Shown: piece by piece, positions 32,901 through 39,712 of the stretch
Position numbering within the stretch: position 1 is the stretch's first letter
Layout of the letters: every line of letters begins with the position of its first letter
Assembly: GCF_900176335.1 (NCBI RefSeq)
Contig: NZ_FWXW01000008.1
Span: forward strand, 1-64,000
DNA: 64,000 nt
Direction: 5' to 3'
DNA from: Papillibacter cinnamivorans DSM 12816
Lineage (GTDB): Bacteria; Bacillota; Clostridia; Oscillospirales; Oscillospiraceae
Notes under the pieces: model-generated
The model's input: only the letters and a program-made list of their open reading frames with translations
What the model was told of the DNA's origin: nothing
Database searches by the model: none
Program-made: the position numbers and the translations under genes

Positions 32901-33117
32901 CTAATCCTCTTTTTTCAAGTGTTTTATCTACAATTCCAAATATAATAAATTTATTATGCCCTATTCCAAAATCAGAATTTAGCATTGCTATTACTGTCTC
33001 AATAACTCTATAGCAATTCTTATGGTTATATGGTATTTCTTTGTATTCAATGGTATCAAATTCTGATGGCAATTGAGAGAGAACCTCAAGAATATATTCA
33101 TTTGGGGTCCAAAGCAT
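29902..33117 (-). CDS. Giant AlbA_2/Schlafen-type protein (1071 residues)
   Basis: The start has ribosome binding site GAGGTGAG 5-6 bp upstream. Residues about 10-175 form an AlbA_2 (Schlafen-like) domain: FDTIEYKEIPYN, RVIETVIAMLNSDFG, KFIIFGIVDK and AFLRRGSKNYLM. The remaining 900 residues are rich in predicted helices with regular spacing, with no Walker motifs, nuclease motif or membrane segment that I can recognise; they could form a long alpha-solenoid. AlbA_2 proteins include tRNA-cutting or regulatory factors and anti-phage proteins. The gene is very AT-rich, stands alone behind a promoter with an inverted repeat, and belongs to the XRE/SLOG module, so a defence role is inferred. Confidence 0.6.
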   Translation of the reverse strand: MLWTPNEYILEVLSQLPSEFDTIEYKEIPYNHKNCYRVIETVIAMLNSDFGIGHNKFIIFGIVDKTLEKRGLGTIPMQDDNEYQNLFDKINPRPDIQTGTIEYEGLTFGYIFISKANNDRIYEVKDTFAKNEREGVFRGQAFLRRGSKNYLMTHQDRIRIIKSINQPEFYSYPVYQSAINRQYNTGLSSTLLAAILGAWDENNNNDIKLIEEITQETYQNWIQPIRDIRSLENTSIQFSNGVWKIKNRSDILKQEGNKIYDSYFEIIKEQIIKVLTTINPRYNLEQNQRFMAEIYNKKPIYSHEITHGLSEFLAILGNKPEYFTSCTRTKINNYASIIIREILKIKDWKIWATLSENLSLLAEAAPEVFLRSIEMNLKHDNNPIQKFLNEGEIGVFEYKYGPSLFYALSLIACNSDYFTSSCQNLFSLAAYSEKALSTLTGILLPWFPQTSAVLSRRKSIIGTLQRENNELGWKLIISLLPGKVKAGNPIERPRFLPYGNIPETISTEEYWEITECYFMNAMEAAEGSADRIAELIEFLDNVPKILFEKLCDFYDNYLDNEPDDQFKYIIWDKLLDFIAHHKSFPEAKWALPEEAIKKIEAITEKYKPIDITIYSARLFKKEQHSLLIRNKGDWKKSEKELSENQLTVVKQLFENINLFGLLEYAHRVDKPEIIGRCLANLSEIEAFKEVILKGITSEDEILRTVANNYIIKKFSNEGIEWVYKTMDSQWPSNKNATFLALIPLANETLDYVKKKIEGNESIYWNLISPYIIEIDGLEFNNYVVSNLINVNKIEEAIDIINGMIEKSLIEPGIAIFCLNEVSGEALKCNDMTAYNISKIIGWLQKQTIDHEIMLKLEWKFLRILDDSSEINAKTLYQGVADNPDLFINAIEMIYKPRNKKEECEGEKKLSEHSKIMAEQYYYLLSGCKIVPGSNEEGLLNIEKFEEWVQNVKEKSKLIDRFEVAMITLGKLLYYSPADPSGFFIHKNIAVLLQASDSDRIREGYRTEAINSRGVHSIDKTGKADFELSDRYQDKANLADDAGYSRFATTLRQISKHFKEEGFSNIEECDDL

Positions 33118-33189
33118 AAAAACTCACCTCATATTGTATAAATCAATAATTCTTTGTTAATATTATTTTGCTAAAATATAATTATAGTT

Positions 33190-33240
33190 TTACACCAACA
33201 TAATAGTACTCTTTTCGCTATTTTACAATAATTGGTGTAA
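33190..33240 (-). promoter_or_regulatory. Promoter of the AlbA_2 gene framed by an inverted repeat
   Basis: Minus-strand TTGTAA (33228-33223), 17-bp spacer and TATTAT (33205-33200). The promoter is framed by TTACACCAA (33190-33198) and TTGGTGTAA (33232-33240), a perfect 9-bp inverted repeat. The CACCAATTATTGTAA part is shared with the cyclase operon promoter. Confidence 0.55.
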
Positions 33241-33242
33241 TA

Positions 33243-33273
33243 AAAAGGCCCTGATTACATATCAGGGCCTTTT
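33243..33273. terminator. Bidirectional terminator after the XRE gene of module B
   Basis: Perfect 13-bp arms AAAAGGCCCTGAT (33243-33255) and ATCAGGGCCTTTT (33261-33273). Confidence 0.92.
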
Positions 33274-33343
33274 CTGTATCTTGTGTCAATGGTCAATAAT
33301 TTCTTCTACTTGACTGTGAGATATGACCATAATATATGATTTT

Positions 33344-33583
33344 TTATTTAACAAATGAAAATTCGTTGAGTTCCTTAAAATCCAAAAACTCTGCCAGGGT
33401 CATATTCATACCGATTGCGATACGGTGCAGTGTCTGTATACGCGGGTCTTTCGTTACTCCGCGTACAATATTGTCAATCGTAGACTGATTGAGACCGCTC
33501 ATGGACGCCAGCTTGTTATAAGCAATCCCTCTTTGCCTGCATATGGAGGATATACGCATTATGATGATTTCGGAATATGTCAT
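33344..33583 (-). CDS. XRE-family helix-turn-helix regulator, module B
   Basis: About 79 residues from ATG 33583, chosen because AGGAG lies 6 bp before it (an ATG at 33589 overlaps that site). It is a classical Cro/CI domain: ISSICRQRGIAYNKLASMSGLNQSTIDNIVRG, then TLHRIAIGMNMTLAEFLDF. It is divergent from the SLOG gene and separated from the AlbA_2 gene by a terminator. ATTACCCGAAT-type half sites on both sides of the divergent region make it the likely repressor of the module. It is not the same subfamily as the two HTH genes of module A. Confidence 0.82.
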   Translation of the reverse strand: MTYSEIIIMRISSICRQRGIAYNKLASMSGLNQSTIDNIVRGVTKDPRIQTLHRIAIGMNMTLAEFLDFKELNEFSFVK

Positions 33584-33644
33584 AAGCATCTCCTACCTGT
33601 ATTCGAATCTTTCTTACATAATAATGGATGTTATGACTGTAATT

Positions 33645-33705
33645 ACCCGAATTCGGGTTGACTTGTGAAATAAATCCATGATATTATTACCTATATTCGG
33701 GTAAT
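33645..33705 (+). promoter_or_regulatory. SLOG-gene promoter of module B with ACCCGAAT operators
   Basis: TTGACT (33658-33663), 18-bp spacer and TATTAT (33682-33687). Perfect palindrome ACCCGAATTCGGGT (33645-33658) abuts the -35, and a second site ATTACC...ATTCGGGTAAT (33686-33705) follows the -10. A further half site CCTGTATTCGAAT lies at about 33596-33608. Confidence 0.6.
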
Positions 33706-33738
33706 TTTATTAAACTGACGCTAGTAGAGGACTTCAAC

Positions 33739-34299
33739 ATGAACGACAAGCAAAATACCTGCTGTTTTTCGGGGCACAGGCCGGGGGGACTGCCGTTTGG
33801 GCACGACGAGAAACACCCGGACTGTATCCTGCTGAAAATGCGCTTGCTGGAGGAAATGGTGGGTATGCGCGGGCGCGGGGTCACCACCTTTCTCTCCGGC
33901 ATGGCGCAGGGAACAGATCTGATCGCCGCGGAGATCGCGCTGAATCTGAAGTGGGCCGATCCCTCCCTTCCCGTCCGCCTGGTGGCCGTCATCCCCCATG
34001 AGGGGCAGGCGGACCGCTGGACGGTGCCCTGCCGGGAGCGGTACTTCAAAATCCTGTCGGAGGCCGACGAGGTGATCACCCTTCATAAGCAATACACCGC
34101 CTCCTGCATGCACGAGAGGAACCGGTACATGGTGGACGCCTCCTCTTATCTCATCGCCGTTTTCGGCGGAGCTCCCGGCGGCACGAAATACACCGTGGAT
34201 TACGCCGTCAAAAAAGGGCTGGACGTCGTAATCTTCGACCCCGTCACCCTGAAACGGCGGCATATCCCCTCCTCTTTGCCCTATCCGGCCGTTCCGTAA
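33739..34299 (+). CDS. SLOG-superfamily protein (YpsA/DUF1273-like), module B
   Basis: 186 residues starting MNDKQNTCCFSGHRPGG. The SLOG marks match the copy at 17015: SGHRPGGLPFGHDEKH, FLSGMAQGTDLIAAEIAL, IPHEGQADRW, RNRYMVDASSYL and GGTKYTVDYAVKKG. The two proteins are over 90 percent identical by eye, far closer than any other gene of the two modules, so the SLOG gene was duplicated recently or is kept uniform by gene conversion. The DNA is GC-rich and host-like. A ligand-sensing role within the module is inferred. It runs straight into a dispersed repeat. Confidence 0.8.
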   Translation: MNDKQNTCCFSGHRPGGLPFGHDEKHPDCILLKMRLLEEMVGMRGRGVTTFLSGMAQGTDLIAAEIALNLKWADPSLPVRLVAVIPHEGQADRWTVPCRERYFKILSEADEVITLHKQYTASCMHERNRYMVDASSYLIAVFGGAPGGTKYTVDYAVKKGLDVVIFDPVTLKRRHIPSSLPYPAVP

Positions 34300-34570
34300 A
34301 GGGTGCCTCCCTTGTCAAAGGGAGGGGGACCGCTTCAGCGGTGGTGGGATTGTCATTCGCGAAAGGACTTCCTTTCTGGATCGTTTTCCGTTTTCTCCCG
34401 AATCCCTCCGTCAGGCTTCGCCTGACACCTCCCTTTCGCAAGGGAGGCTTATCGCCTGAGGGCGGAATTATTCAGGCGGCAAAAGCCCTTTGTCTTCCGC
34501 CCGCTTTGCTGGCGGTTTTCCTCGTTACACAACAAAAGGCCCTGACTTTGCCGTCAGGGCCTTTTAATGT
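34297..34570. repeat. Dispersed repeat element, copy 2
   Basis: Same order of blocks as 14351-14620: GGGTGCCTCCCTTGTCAAAG, CAGCGGTGGTGGGATT, AATCCCTCCGTCAGGCTTCG, GGGAGGCTTATCGCCTGAGG, CGTTACACAA and a terminal hairpin. The first bases overlap the SLOG stop codon, so insertion or rearrangement reached the gene end. Confidence 0.7.
34534..34565. terminator. Bidirectional terminator at the end of the repeat
   Basis: Perfect 13-bp arms AAAAGGCCCTGAC (34534-34546) and GTCAGGGCCTTTT (34553-34565). Confidence 0.9.
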
Positions 34571-34590
34571 GTTTGCGGAAGTATGAGGAA

Positions 34591-34813
34591 TCACCGGTTC
34601 GTTATCTTTTCGCGGATCTCCGCGCATTTCAGCGGAGAGAGAACCGCCGCCGTGCCGGAGCCGAAATAGGCCACGTCGTCGATGGCGAGCCACCGGCTTT
34701 TCTGGCCGTATTTGAAGTTCAGAACAGCGTTGCCTCCCTGGGCGCGCGCCTTAAAGGCCAGCTCCCGCTTGACGTCGTTTAAATTCTTCAGCTGCGATCA
34801 GGTAGATCTTCAT
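34591..34813 (-). pseudogene. Frameshifted small gene of unknown family
   Basis: ATG 34813 begins MKIYLIA in one frame. The rest of a plausible protein is in another frame: LKNLNDVKRELAFKARAQGG, NAVLNFKYGQKSRWLAIDD, VAYFGSGTAAVLSP, ending at TGA 34591. A single-base change near 34790-34795 separates the two parts. The NAVLNFKYG segment recalls small proteins with a heavy-metal-binding-like or SHOCT-associated fold, but I cannot name it. Either a broken gene or a base-calling error. Confidence 0.45.
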
Positions 34814-34934
34814 CGCTGTGCCTCCGCAGCCCGCCGGCCCGCTTTGCCGCCGGCGCATCGGGCCGAAACGGCTTAACCGGACTTCGGCGCCGCCTCCGGC
34901 TTTCGCTTTGAGGCGGCACCGTTTATTCCCGGGC

Positions 34935-35354
34935 TTATTTTCTGTTTTCCCAGAGCTCCACCAGAATGCCGCTGGAGAATTTGGGACGGACAAAGTTGAT
35001 CCAGGTGTTCTCGAAGGCGGAACCGGGATTCCCCGCCCGGACAGGCGCCTTTTCCAGCATTTCGCACCCCTGGGAAATCAGCTCGTGGCAGGCGGTTTCT
35101 ATGTCCTCCACCTCGTAGCAGACGTGATGGATCCCGCCCTTGCCGTTGTTGAACTCCTTCAGAACGCCCCCGGAGGGGATAAGAAACTCGATGGGGCTCT
35201 CCTGCCCGTTCGCCTTGGTAAAGATCGCCTTCGCCTGGTACGGGGTCTCGCCGATACTGGCCGCCTCCAGGCCGTACTGGGCCATGAAGGCGTACGCCTT
35301 TTCCTCCGTGGGCACGATGATACCCACATGGTGCATTTTCATCCTCTGAAACAC
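34935..35354 (-). CDS. VOC-superfamily (glyoxalase/epimerase-like) protein
   Basis: 139 residues from GTG 35354 with AGGAGG about 8 bp upstream. Two VOC halves are visible: MKMHHVGIIVPTEEKAYAFM, IEFLIPSGG, then GGIHHVCYEVEDIETACHEL and GILVELWENRK. Metal ligands fit His of MHHVG, Glu of IEFLI, His of GIHHVC and Glu of LVELWE. Methylmalonyl-CoA epimerase and lactoylglutathione lyase share this pattern; nothing nearby selects one. It stands alone on the minus strand, and the 35355-35668 stretch upstream shows no gene. Confidence 0.7.
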   Translation of the reverse strand: MFQRMKMHHVGIIVPTEEKAYAFMAQYGLEAASIGETPYQAKAIFTKANGQESPIEFLIPSGGVLKEFNNGKGGIHHVCYEVEDIETACHELISQGCEMLEKAPVRAGNPGSAFENTWINFVRPKFSSGILVELWENRK

Positions 35355-35668
35355 GGTTCTTCCTCCTCCGGGCAGCTTATGCTGCTTAATTCACGGGACG
35401 GGGTGCCGCTGATTATAAGATAATCCATTTTTCGCCCTTTTACAATTCCCGATTAAAAAATCGCGGAGGAAGGGAAGCACGGCATTCTGCGATTTTACGC
35501 TGTCCGTTTTTTGCGCTGTTCTTTTATTGCGCAGTTCAATTTTTGCGCTGTTTTTCTATCTCATCCCCGCGCGCCGGGCTTTTCTGGCCGCGCCAGCCCC
35601 GGCCAAAAAAATATTTGCGGAGTTTCCCCACAAGCGGATAAACCGCGTTCCGCTGCTTTTTCAATCGA

Positions 35669-35705
35669 AAAACGCGGCCCTGATACAAATTCAGGGCCGC
35701 GTTTT
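35669..35705. terminator. Bidirectional terminator
   Basis: AAAACGCGGCCCTGA (35669-35683) pairs with TCAGGGCCGCGTTTT (35691-35705). It closes the TspO-like gene. Confidence 0.9.
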
Positions 35706-35739
35706 GTTCAGTAACTATTCAGGAGCCGACGGGTCTTTC

Positions 35740-36543
35740 CTACCGTTTTCCGCGTTTTTTCCTTCCGCCCATCAGGATATAAACCCCCGAGGCGAAAAGA
35801 AGGACTAAAGAGGCGGCGGCCGCAATAATCACCATGGGGTACTCCCCCGCGAAACCCGAGGCCATCAGGTGATTTGCCAGGATGCCGGCATAGGCCCAAA
35901 CGAAAACCAGAAGATACGCAACGCACCGAAACCGGACAGCCGCCACAGCGCCGATAACGGCTCCCAGGGCCAGAATAATCACCGTCCAGACCGGCTGGGA
36001 AAGCCCGAAACCGTCCCATCCCAGCCAGACGAGAAGCGCCGTGACGTTTGCGATGGCGGCCACGGTGATCCACCCGGAATACACGCCGAAGGGCACCTTG
36101 ACAAAAAGCGCCTCCCTCCCGGTGAGTTTCTTGCCGCCCAGCATGCGCATGATTGCCAGAAGCACAGCCAAAAGGCCCGCCATGAGAAGAACGGACAGCG
36201 GGACCAGTTCATAGTGCCAGGCGAAAATCCACAGAAGATTCAAAACGGAGGAAACGGCAAACAGGACTCCCACCCGGCACAGGAGCTCCTCGTCCGTCTC
36301 CCCTTTCCCACGGAACAGACCCAGGAGATAGAGAACGTGCGCCGCCAGCAGGATGTAGATGACTCCCCATATGGCGAAGGTGAAGCCGGGAGGCGAAAAG
36401 AGGTTAGGATATTCCGCCGCCGCTTCCGCCGTGGTAACCCCGCCGATGGGAAGAACGTTTGCCAGAATATTGACGAGAATCATCGCAAGAAAGGCAATGA
36501 CCGCCGCCGCGGTTACCACCGGGCATCTGCTTTTTGTTTTCAT
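35740..36543 (-). CDS. TspO/MBR-related tryptophan-rich membrane protein
   Basis: About 267 residues from ATG 36543, chosen because GGGAG lies 5 bp upstream. The hydrophobic pattern gives about eight to nine membrane helices. Marks are FSPPGFTFAIWGVIYILL, SSVLNLLWIFAWHY, KVPFGVYSGWITVAAIAN and a basic C-terminus. This is the long tryptophan-rich sensory (TspO-like) family found in Firmicutes, not the classical five-helix TspO, so the ligand is unknown (porphyrins are bound by TspO itself). It is single-gene and closed by the terminator at 35669. Confidence 0.75.
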   Translation of the reverse strand: MKTKSRCPVVTAAAVIAFLAMILVNILANVLPIGGVTTAEAAAEYPNLFSPPGFTFAIWGVIYILLAAHVLYLLGLFRGKGETDEELLCRVGVLFAVSSVLNLLWIFAWHYELVPLSVLLMAGLLAVLLAIMRMLGGKKLTGREALFVKVPFGVYSGWITVAAIANVTALLVWLGWDGFGLSQPVWTVIILALGAVIGAVAAVRFRCVAYLLVFVWAYAGILANHLMASGFAGEYPMVIIAAAASLVLLFASGVYILMGGRKKRGKR

Positions 36544-36561
36544 AACGACTCCCTTCCGCAT

Positions 36562-36995
36562 TTCCCTGTTCTTTCTCTCTCAGTAAAAGCCCCGGGCCGC
36601 TGCGATTTCCGGGCATTCGGCATTCCTTCCGCGCAGCGTGCGCGGGGAGCGATCCCCGACGCCTCCGGCCGGGTGCCTTCGTTCTTAAAACCGCCTGTAC
36701 TGTTATTATCTTATCATACGACCCTGCCCGGAATCCAGTGCATTTTGTCCTTTCGCATCCCTTTCCCGGCTTTATCGCCGGACAATTTATGCTTGTATAT
36801 TCTTATGTTTTTTAAAGCGGAAACAGACTTGTTTTTTCGGCAAGGAGATTTTTTTACTTACATCCGGCTGAAAAAATATGCTACACTATACATACAACGT
36901 GCGGTTTTGACGAACGTAAGTCCAGTTGTCAAACCTCACGTTTTCAATTTAAACATTCATTTTTCGGAATACTTCAAAGGAATTCAGGTGACACT
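36562..36995. other. Intergenic region before the CarD cluster
   Basis: No gene is seen. A bulged inverted repeat GGTTTTGAC...GTCAAACC (about 36903-36935) and an AT-rich stretch ATGCTACACTATAC upstream may form the control region of the CarD cluster. No terminator was recognised for the TspO side. Confidence 0.35.
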
Positions 36996-37274
36996 ATGGC
37001 AACTTTATCCCGCCGTTCCAATCTTGAGCTGCTTAAAATGCCGGACTGCGGGGGGCTCAGAGAAGACGGAAGGTGCAGCCGGATCGATATCCCCTGCTGC
37101 ACGGGTCCCAAATGCGCATTTTTCCGGGAAGCGAGCAGTCCTGCAAAAGCCCGGATCCGGCTGCGATCACTGGACGAAGCGCTCCAGAAGCGTATCGCGG
37201 ACAAATATTACGGCGGGAAGCGCCCCTGGACCCATCCCTGCGAAGAAAGCACGGAGGCAAAGGGTCATGTTTAA
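36996..37274 (+). CDS. Cys-rich small protein heading the CarD cluster
   Basis: 92 residues. The centre has a cysteine cluster, MPDCGGLREDGRCSRID then PCCTGPKCAFFRE, which could bind zinc or an iron-sulfur group. The C-terminal half is basic and helical (KARIRLRSLDEALQKRIADKYYGG). CAGGTG precedes the ATG by 5 bp. It overlaps the CarD gene by 8 bp, implying coupled translation. I do not know the family; a regulatory partner of CarD is inferred from the overlap only. Confidence 0.6.
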   Translation: MATLSRRSNLELLKMPDCGGLREDGRCSRIDIPCCTGPKCAFFREASSPAKARIRLRSLDEALQKRIADKYYGGKRPWTHPCEESTEAKGHV

Positions 37275-37803
37275 AACCGGGGATTTGGTTCTCTACGGAG
37301 GCACGGGGGTCTGCAGAGTCACGGAAATCACACAGCGCGATCTGCAGGGGGCCGAAGGAAACGCGCTGTACTATATCCTGAAACCTCTTTACAGCAATTA
37401 TATCGTTTCCACACCGGTAGACACCGAGAAGGTTGTCATTCGTCCCATCCTTACGAAGACCGAGGCGGAACAACTTATCGACAGGATCCCCTCTTTCCAT
37501 CCGAAGCCGTTTTACAGCCGCATGATCCGGGAGGTCGCGGAGCATTACGAAGCTCATTTTAAAACCTATTGCTGCGCGGATCTGATGGAACTGTCCATCT
37601 CGCTCTATGCGAAAAAGCAGGAATCGGAGCGGCAGAACCGAAAATTCGGCCTGGTGGACGAGCGGTATATGAAACGAACCGAGGAGCTTCTCTTCGGAGA
37701 GCTGGCCGCGGCGCTTGGAATTTTGAAAGAAGAAGTTCCCTCTTATATTACGGCGAGGGTCGGGAAAAAAGGAGGGGAACCTGATGGCAAATGTGACTCA
37801 TGA
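37267..37803 (+). CDS. CarD-like transcription factor
   Basis: 178 residues from ATG 37267. The N-terminal RNA-polymerase-interaction domain (MFKTGDLVLYGGTGVCRVTEI, YYILKPLYSNYIVSTPVD, VIRPILTKTEAEQLIDRIP) is followed by a helical C-terminal domain (RQNRKFGLVDERYMKRTEELLFGELAAALG). CarD/CdnL proteins bind the polymerase beta subunit and stabilise open complexes at promoters. The stop codon lies inside the next gene (20-bp overlap) and the start inside the previous one, so all three are translationally coupled. Confidence 0.88.
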   Translation: MFKTGDLVLYGGTGVCRVTEITQRDLQGAEGNALYYILKPLYSNYIVSTPVDTEKVVIRPILTKTEAEQLIDRIPSFHPKPFYSRMIREVAEHYEAHFKTYCCADLMELSISLYAKKQESERQNRKFGLVDERYMKRTEELLFGELAAALGILKEEVPSYITARVGKKGGEPDGKCDS

Positions 37804-38137
37804 GCAGGTCCGGCACAGGCAATTCGGCGTCGGGACGGTTACCGAGCAAACCGAAACCACAGTAACGGTTATGTTCAATGGGGCTTTCGGACTCCGCAAA
37901 TTTCAATATCCCCTGGCCTTCGATGCGTATCTGGAGCTTTGCCGTCCCGACGCAAAGCAGGCTATGGACACGGAGCTTCAGCAGTTCAGGGAACAGACGA
38001 CAGCGGAACAAAAACGCAGAATCGAGGACCTGGATCGGCGCCGAGAAGAAAAGCGGCGGGCATTCCTTGTTGGAAAAAAGACTTCCCGCAAAAGCACGCA
38101 GGCGAAAAAAAACGGAAAATCAGCAAAATCCGAATAA
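37784..38137 (+). CDS. Lysine-rich protein overlapping CarD
   Basis: 117 residues with GGAGGGG before the ATG. The N-terminus (VRHRQFGVGTVTEQTETTVTVMF, LRKFQYPLAF) looks like a small SH3-type barrel as in nucleic-acid-associated proteins, and the C-terminus is a charged coiled helix ending in a lysine-rich tail (KKTSRKSTQAKKNGKSAKSE). Nucleic acid or polymerase binding is likely from composition. It overlaps CarD by 20 bp, a second coupled overlap in the cluster, and is followed by a perfect terminator. Confidence 0.65.
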   Translation: MANVTHEQVRHRQFGVGTVTEQTETTVTVMFNGAFGLRKFQYPLAFDAYLELCRPDAKQAMDTELQQFREQTTAEQKRRIEDLDRRREEKRRAFLVGKKTSRKSTQAKKNGKSAKSE

Positions 38138-38179
38138 ACAGCACAGGCCGCCGGCTTATATCCGGCGGCCTGTGCTGTT
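38137..38179. terminator. Terminator of the CarD cluster
   Basis: Perfect 17-bp arms 38138-38154 and 38162-38178 (ACAGCACAGGCCGCCGG and complement). Confidence 0.92.
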
Positions 38180-38244
38180 CAGTGCCATTTCAGCAGGCCC
38201 TCCGCGCGGAGGGTATCCGCATTCCCGCGCTTTCCTCAAGCGGT

Positions 38245-38487
38245 CTATTCCATGTATTCCCCACAGCTGTAATCATTAAACTGACGTTTTAGCTTGAGAA
38301 GGATCGAGTCGTCGGGCTGAACGGTTTCCTCGATAATCTTATACTGAATCCGTTTGCGGTCAAGCTTCTGTTTAAATTGCTCCAGCTCTTCCCTAACGGC
38401 TGCTGCGGCCTCTTCGTGGCCAACCAGGTCTTCTTTCAGCTGAAAATGAATGGTCTGCTCCAGGCAGGCGTATTTGATCCGCTTCAT
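38245..38487 (-). CDS. Small conserved-looking helical protein
   Basis: About 80 residues from ATG 38487, chosen because AAGGAGGAAGAAG precedes it. The sequence alternates beta and helix (MKRIKYACLEQTIHFQL, VREELEQFKQKLDRKRIQYKI, DDSILLKLKRQF) and ends in a Cys/Glu tail (YSCGEYME). I do not recognise the family. It is a single gene between two plus-strand units. The 38488-38775 gap upstream shows no other gene. Confidence 0.6.
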   Translation of the reverse strand: MKRIKYACLEQTIHFQLKEDLVGHEEAAAAVREELEQFKQKLDRKRIQYKIIEETVQPDDSILLKLKRQFNDYSCGEYME

Positions 38488-38775
38488 TCTTCTTCCTCCT
38501 TTGCCAGCATATTCTATCACGTTTCAAAAAGCAGCCGCAAACGAAAAAAAACGCAATTTTAAAGTTTGTGAAATACGCGCATGCACTGCCGGCGCAACAT
38601 TTGTGCAGTTTTTCAGGTGAGAATTATCCAACCGCGCCAGCCGGATGCCCCCTGCTATACTTCTCCGTAACGTACATCCAGGTCCCGGACTATTCCGCGT
38701 ATGAACCCATGCTCCGGCACATATATTGAAACGAGCGTTCCCGGATGCTCAAATCCAACCGGGGCGGTTTTCGCC

Positions 38776-39594
38776 ATGAAAAAAACCAGGATTCTTCTCA
38801 TACGGAGAAAACGTCTGTTTCCGCTGTCTCTCTTTATTCTGCTCGCCGCCGTGTGCGCCGCGGGCTTTTTTTTCACGCGCACCCCGCCCGAGACGGCGGA
38901 AGCCTTCTCCGGGGAATTCATGTGGTACTATATCCCCCAGGAGGCGGGGGAGCCCCCTCAGCCCATGGAAAAGGCGGAGTATATCGGAAATTACAGGATC
39001 CTCTACCTGGGGAAAACCGAAGAAAAGGTCATCTACCTGACCTTTGACGACTGCCCTGAAAACCAGAACATTCCCGCTATTCTGGACATCCTGGAAGAGC
39101 ACGGCATCACGGCCGCCTTTTTCATGAACGAGACCTATATCCGAAAGTACCCGGAGGTCGTCCGGCGGGCGGTGGACGCGGGCTGCCTCATCTGCAACCA
39201 CACAGCCCACCATGTAAGCGTTACGCGGCTTTCCTTCAGCAAATTCAAAGCCGAACTTCGGGGCGTGGAGGAAGCCTACCGGGATGTGACGGGCAAAGAG
39301 CTTTCCCGATTCTTCCGGCCGCCCCAGGGCCTGTTCACCGAAACCACCCTGGGCTACGCCCAGGAGCTGGGGTATACCACGGTGTTCTGGTCCTTCAGCT
39401 ACGACGACTGGAACGAGTTCGCCCAGCTTTCTGCGTCCCGCGCCATTTCCATTGTCATGAAGGAAACCCATCCGGGGGAGATCGCCCTGTTTCACTGTCA
39501 GTCCCGGACCAATTTAAAAATCCTGGACGGGGTGATTACCGCCTGGAGCGAGGCGGGGTACTCCTTCGGATCGCTGGAAGACCTGGCGGACTGA
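38776..39594 (+). CDS. pdaA: PdaA-type polysaccharide deacetylase
   Basis: About 272 residues from ATG 38776. An N-terminal membrane anchor or signal (LFPLSLFILLAAVCAAGFFF) is followed by the NodB fold: YLTFDDCPENQNIPAILDIL, CNHTAHH, FFRPPQGLFTETTL, FWSFSYDDW and GEIALFHCQS. The order and spacing match PdaA, which removes acetyl groups from muramic acid for muramic-delta-lactam in spore cortex. The metal and base motifs are kept, with DDCPEN where PdaA has DNGYEN. This supports a spore-forming host. The ribosome binding site is weak, so the start has moderate certainty. Confidence 0.82.
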   Translation: MKKTRILLIRRKRLFPLSLFILLAAVCAAGFFFTRTPPETAEAFSGEFMWYYIPQEAGEPPQPMEKAEYIGNYRILYLGKTEEKVIYLTFDDCPENQNIPAILDILEEHGITAAFFMNETYIRKYPEVVRRAVDAGCLICNHTAHHVSVTRLSFSKFKAELRGVEEAYRDVTGKELSRFFRPPQGLFTETTLGYAQELGYTTVFWSFSYDDWNEFAQLSASRAISIVMKETHPGEIALFHCQSRTNLKILDGVITAWSEAGYSFGSLEDLAD

Positions 39595-39639
39595 TAAAAC
39601 TGTCGGTTAAAAAGGTACCGGAATATTTCAGACTAGCTC

Positions 39640-39672
39640 AAAAAGCCGCCGGGTCAAAGCCGGCGGCTTTTT
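39640..39672. terminator. Bidirectional terminator
   Basis: AAAAAGCCGCCGG (39640-39652) pairs with CCGGCGGCTTTTT (39660-39672). It separates the convergent deacetylase and flavodoxin-like genes. Confidence 0.92.
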
Positions 39673-39712
39673 GGATTCGGACTATATTATGCACATTTCC
39701 CTGCAGCATCTT

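Noticed and set aside
35869-37803. 644-residue plus-strand frame ending in CarD
   Set aside because: Only the last 178 codons, from ATG 37267, are CarD. The rest is antisense to the TspO-like gene and intergenic sequence.
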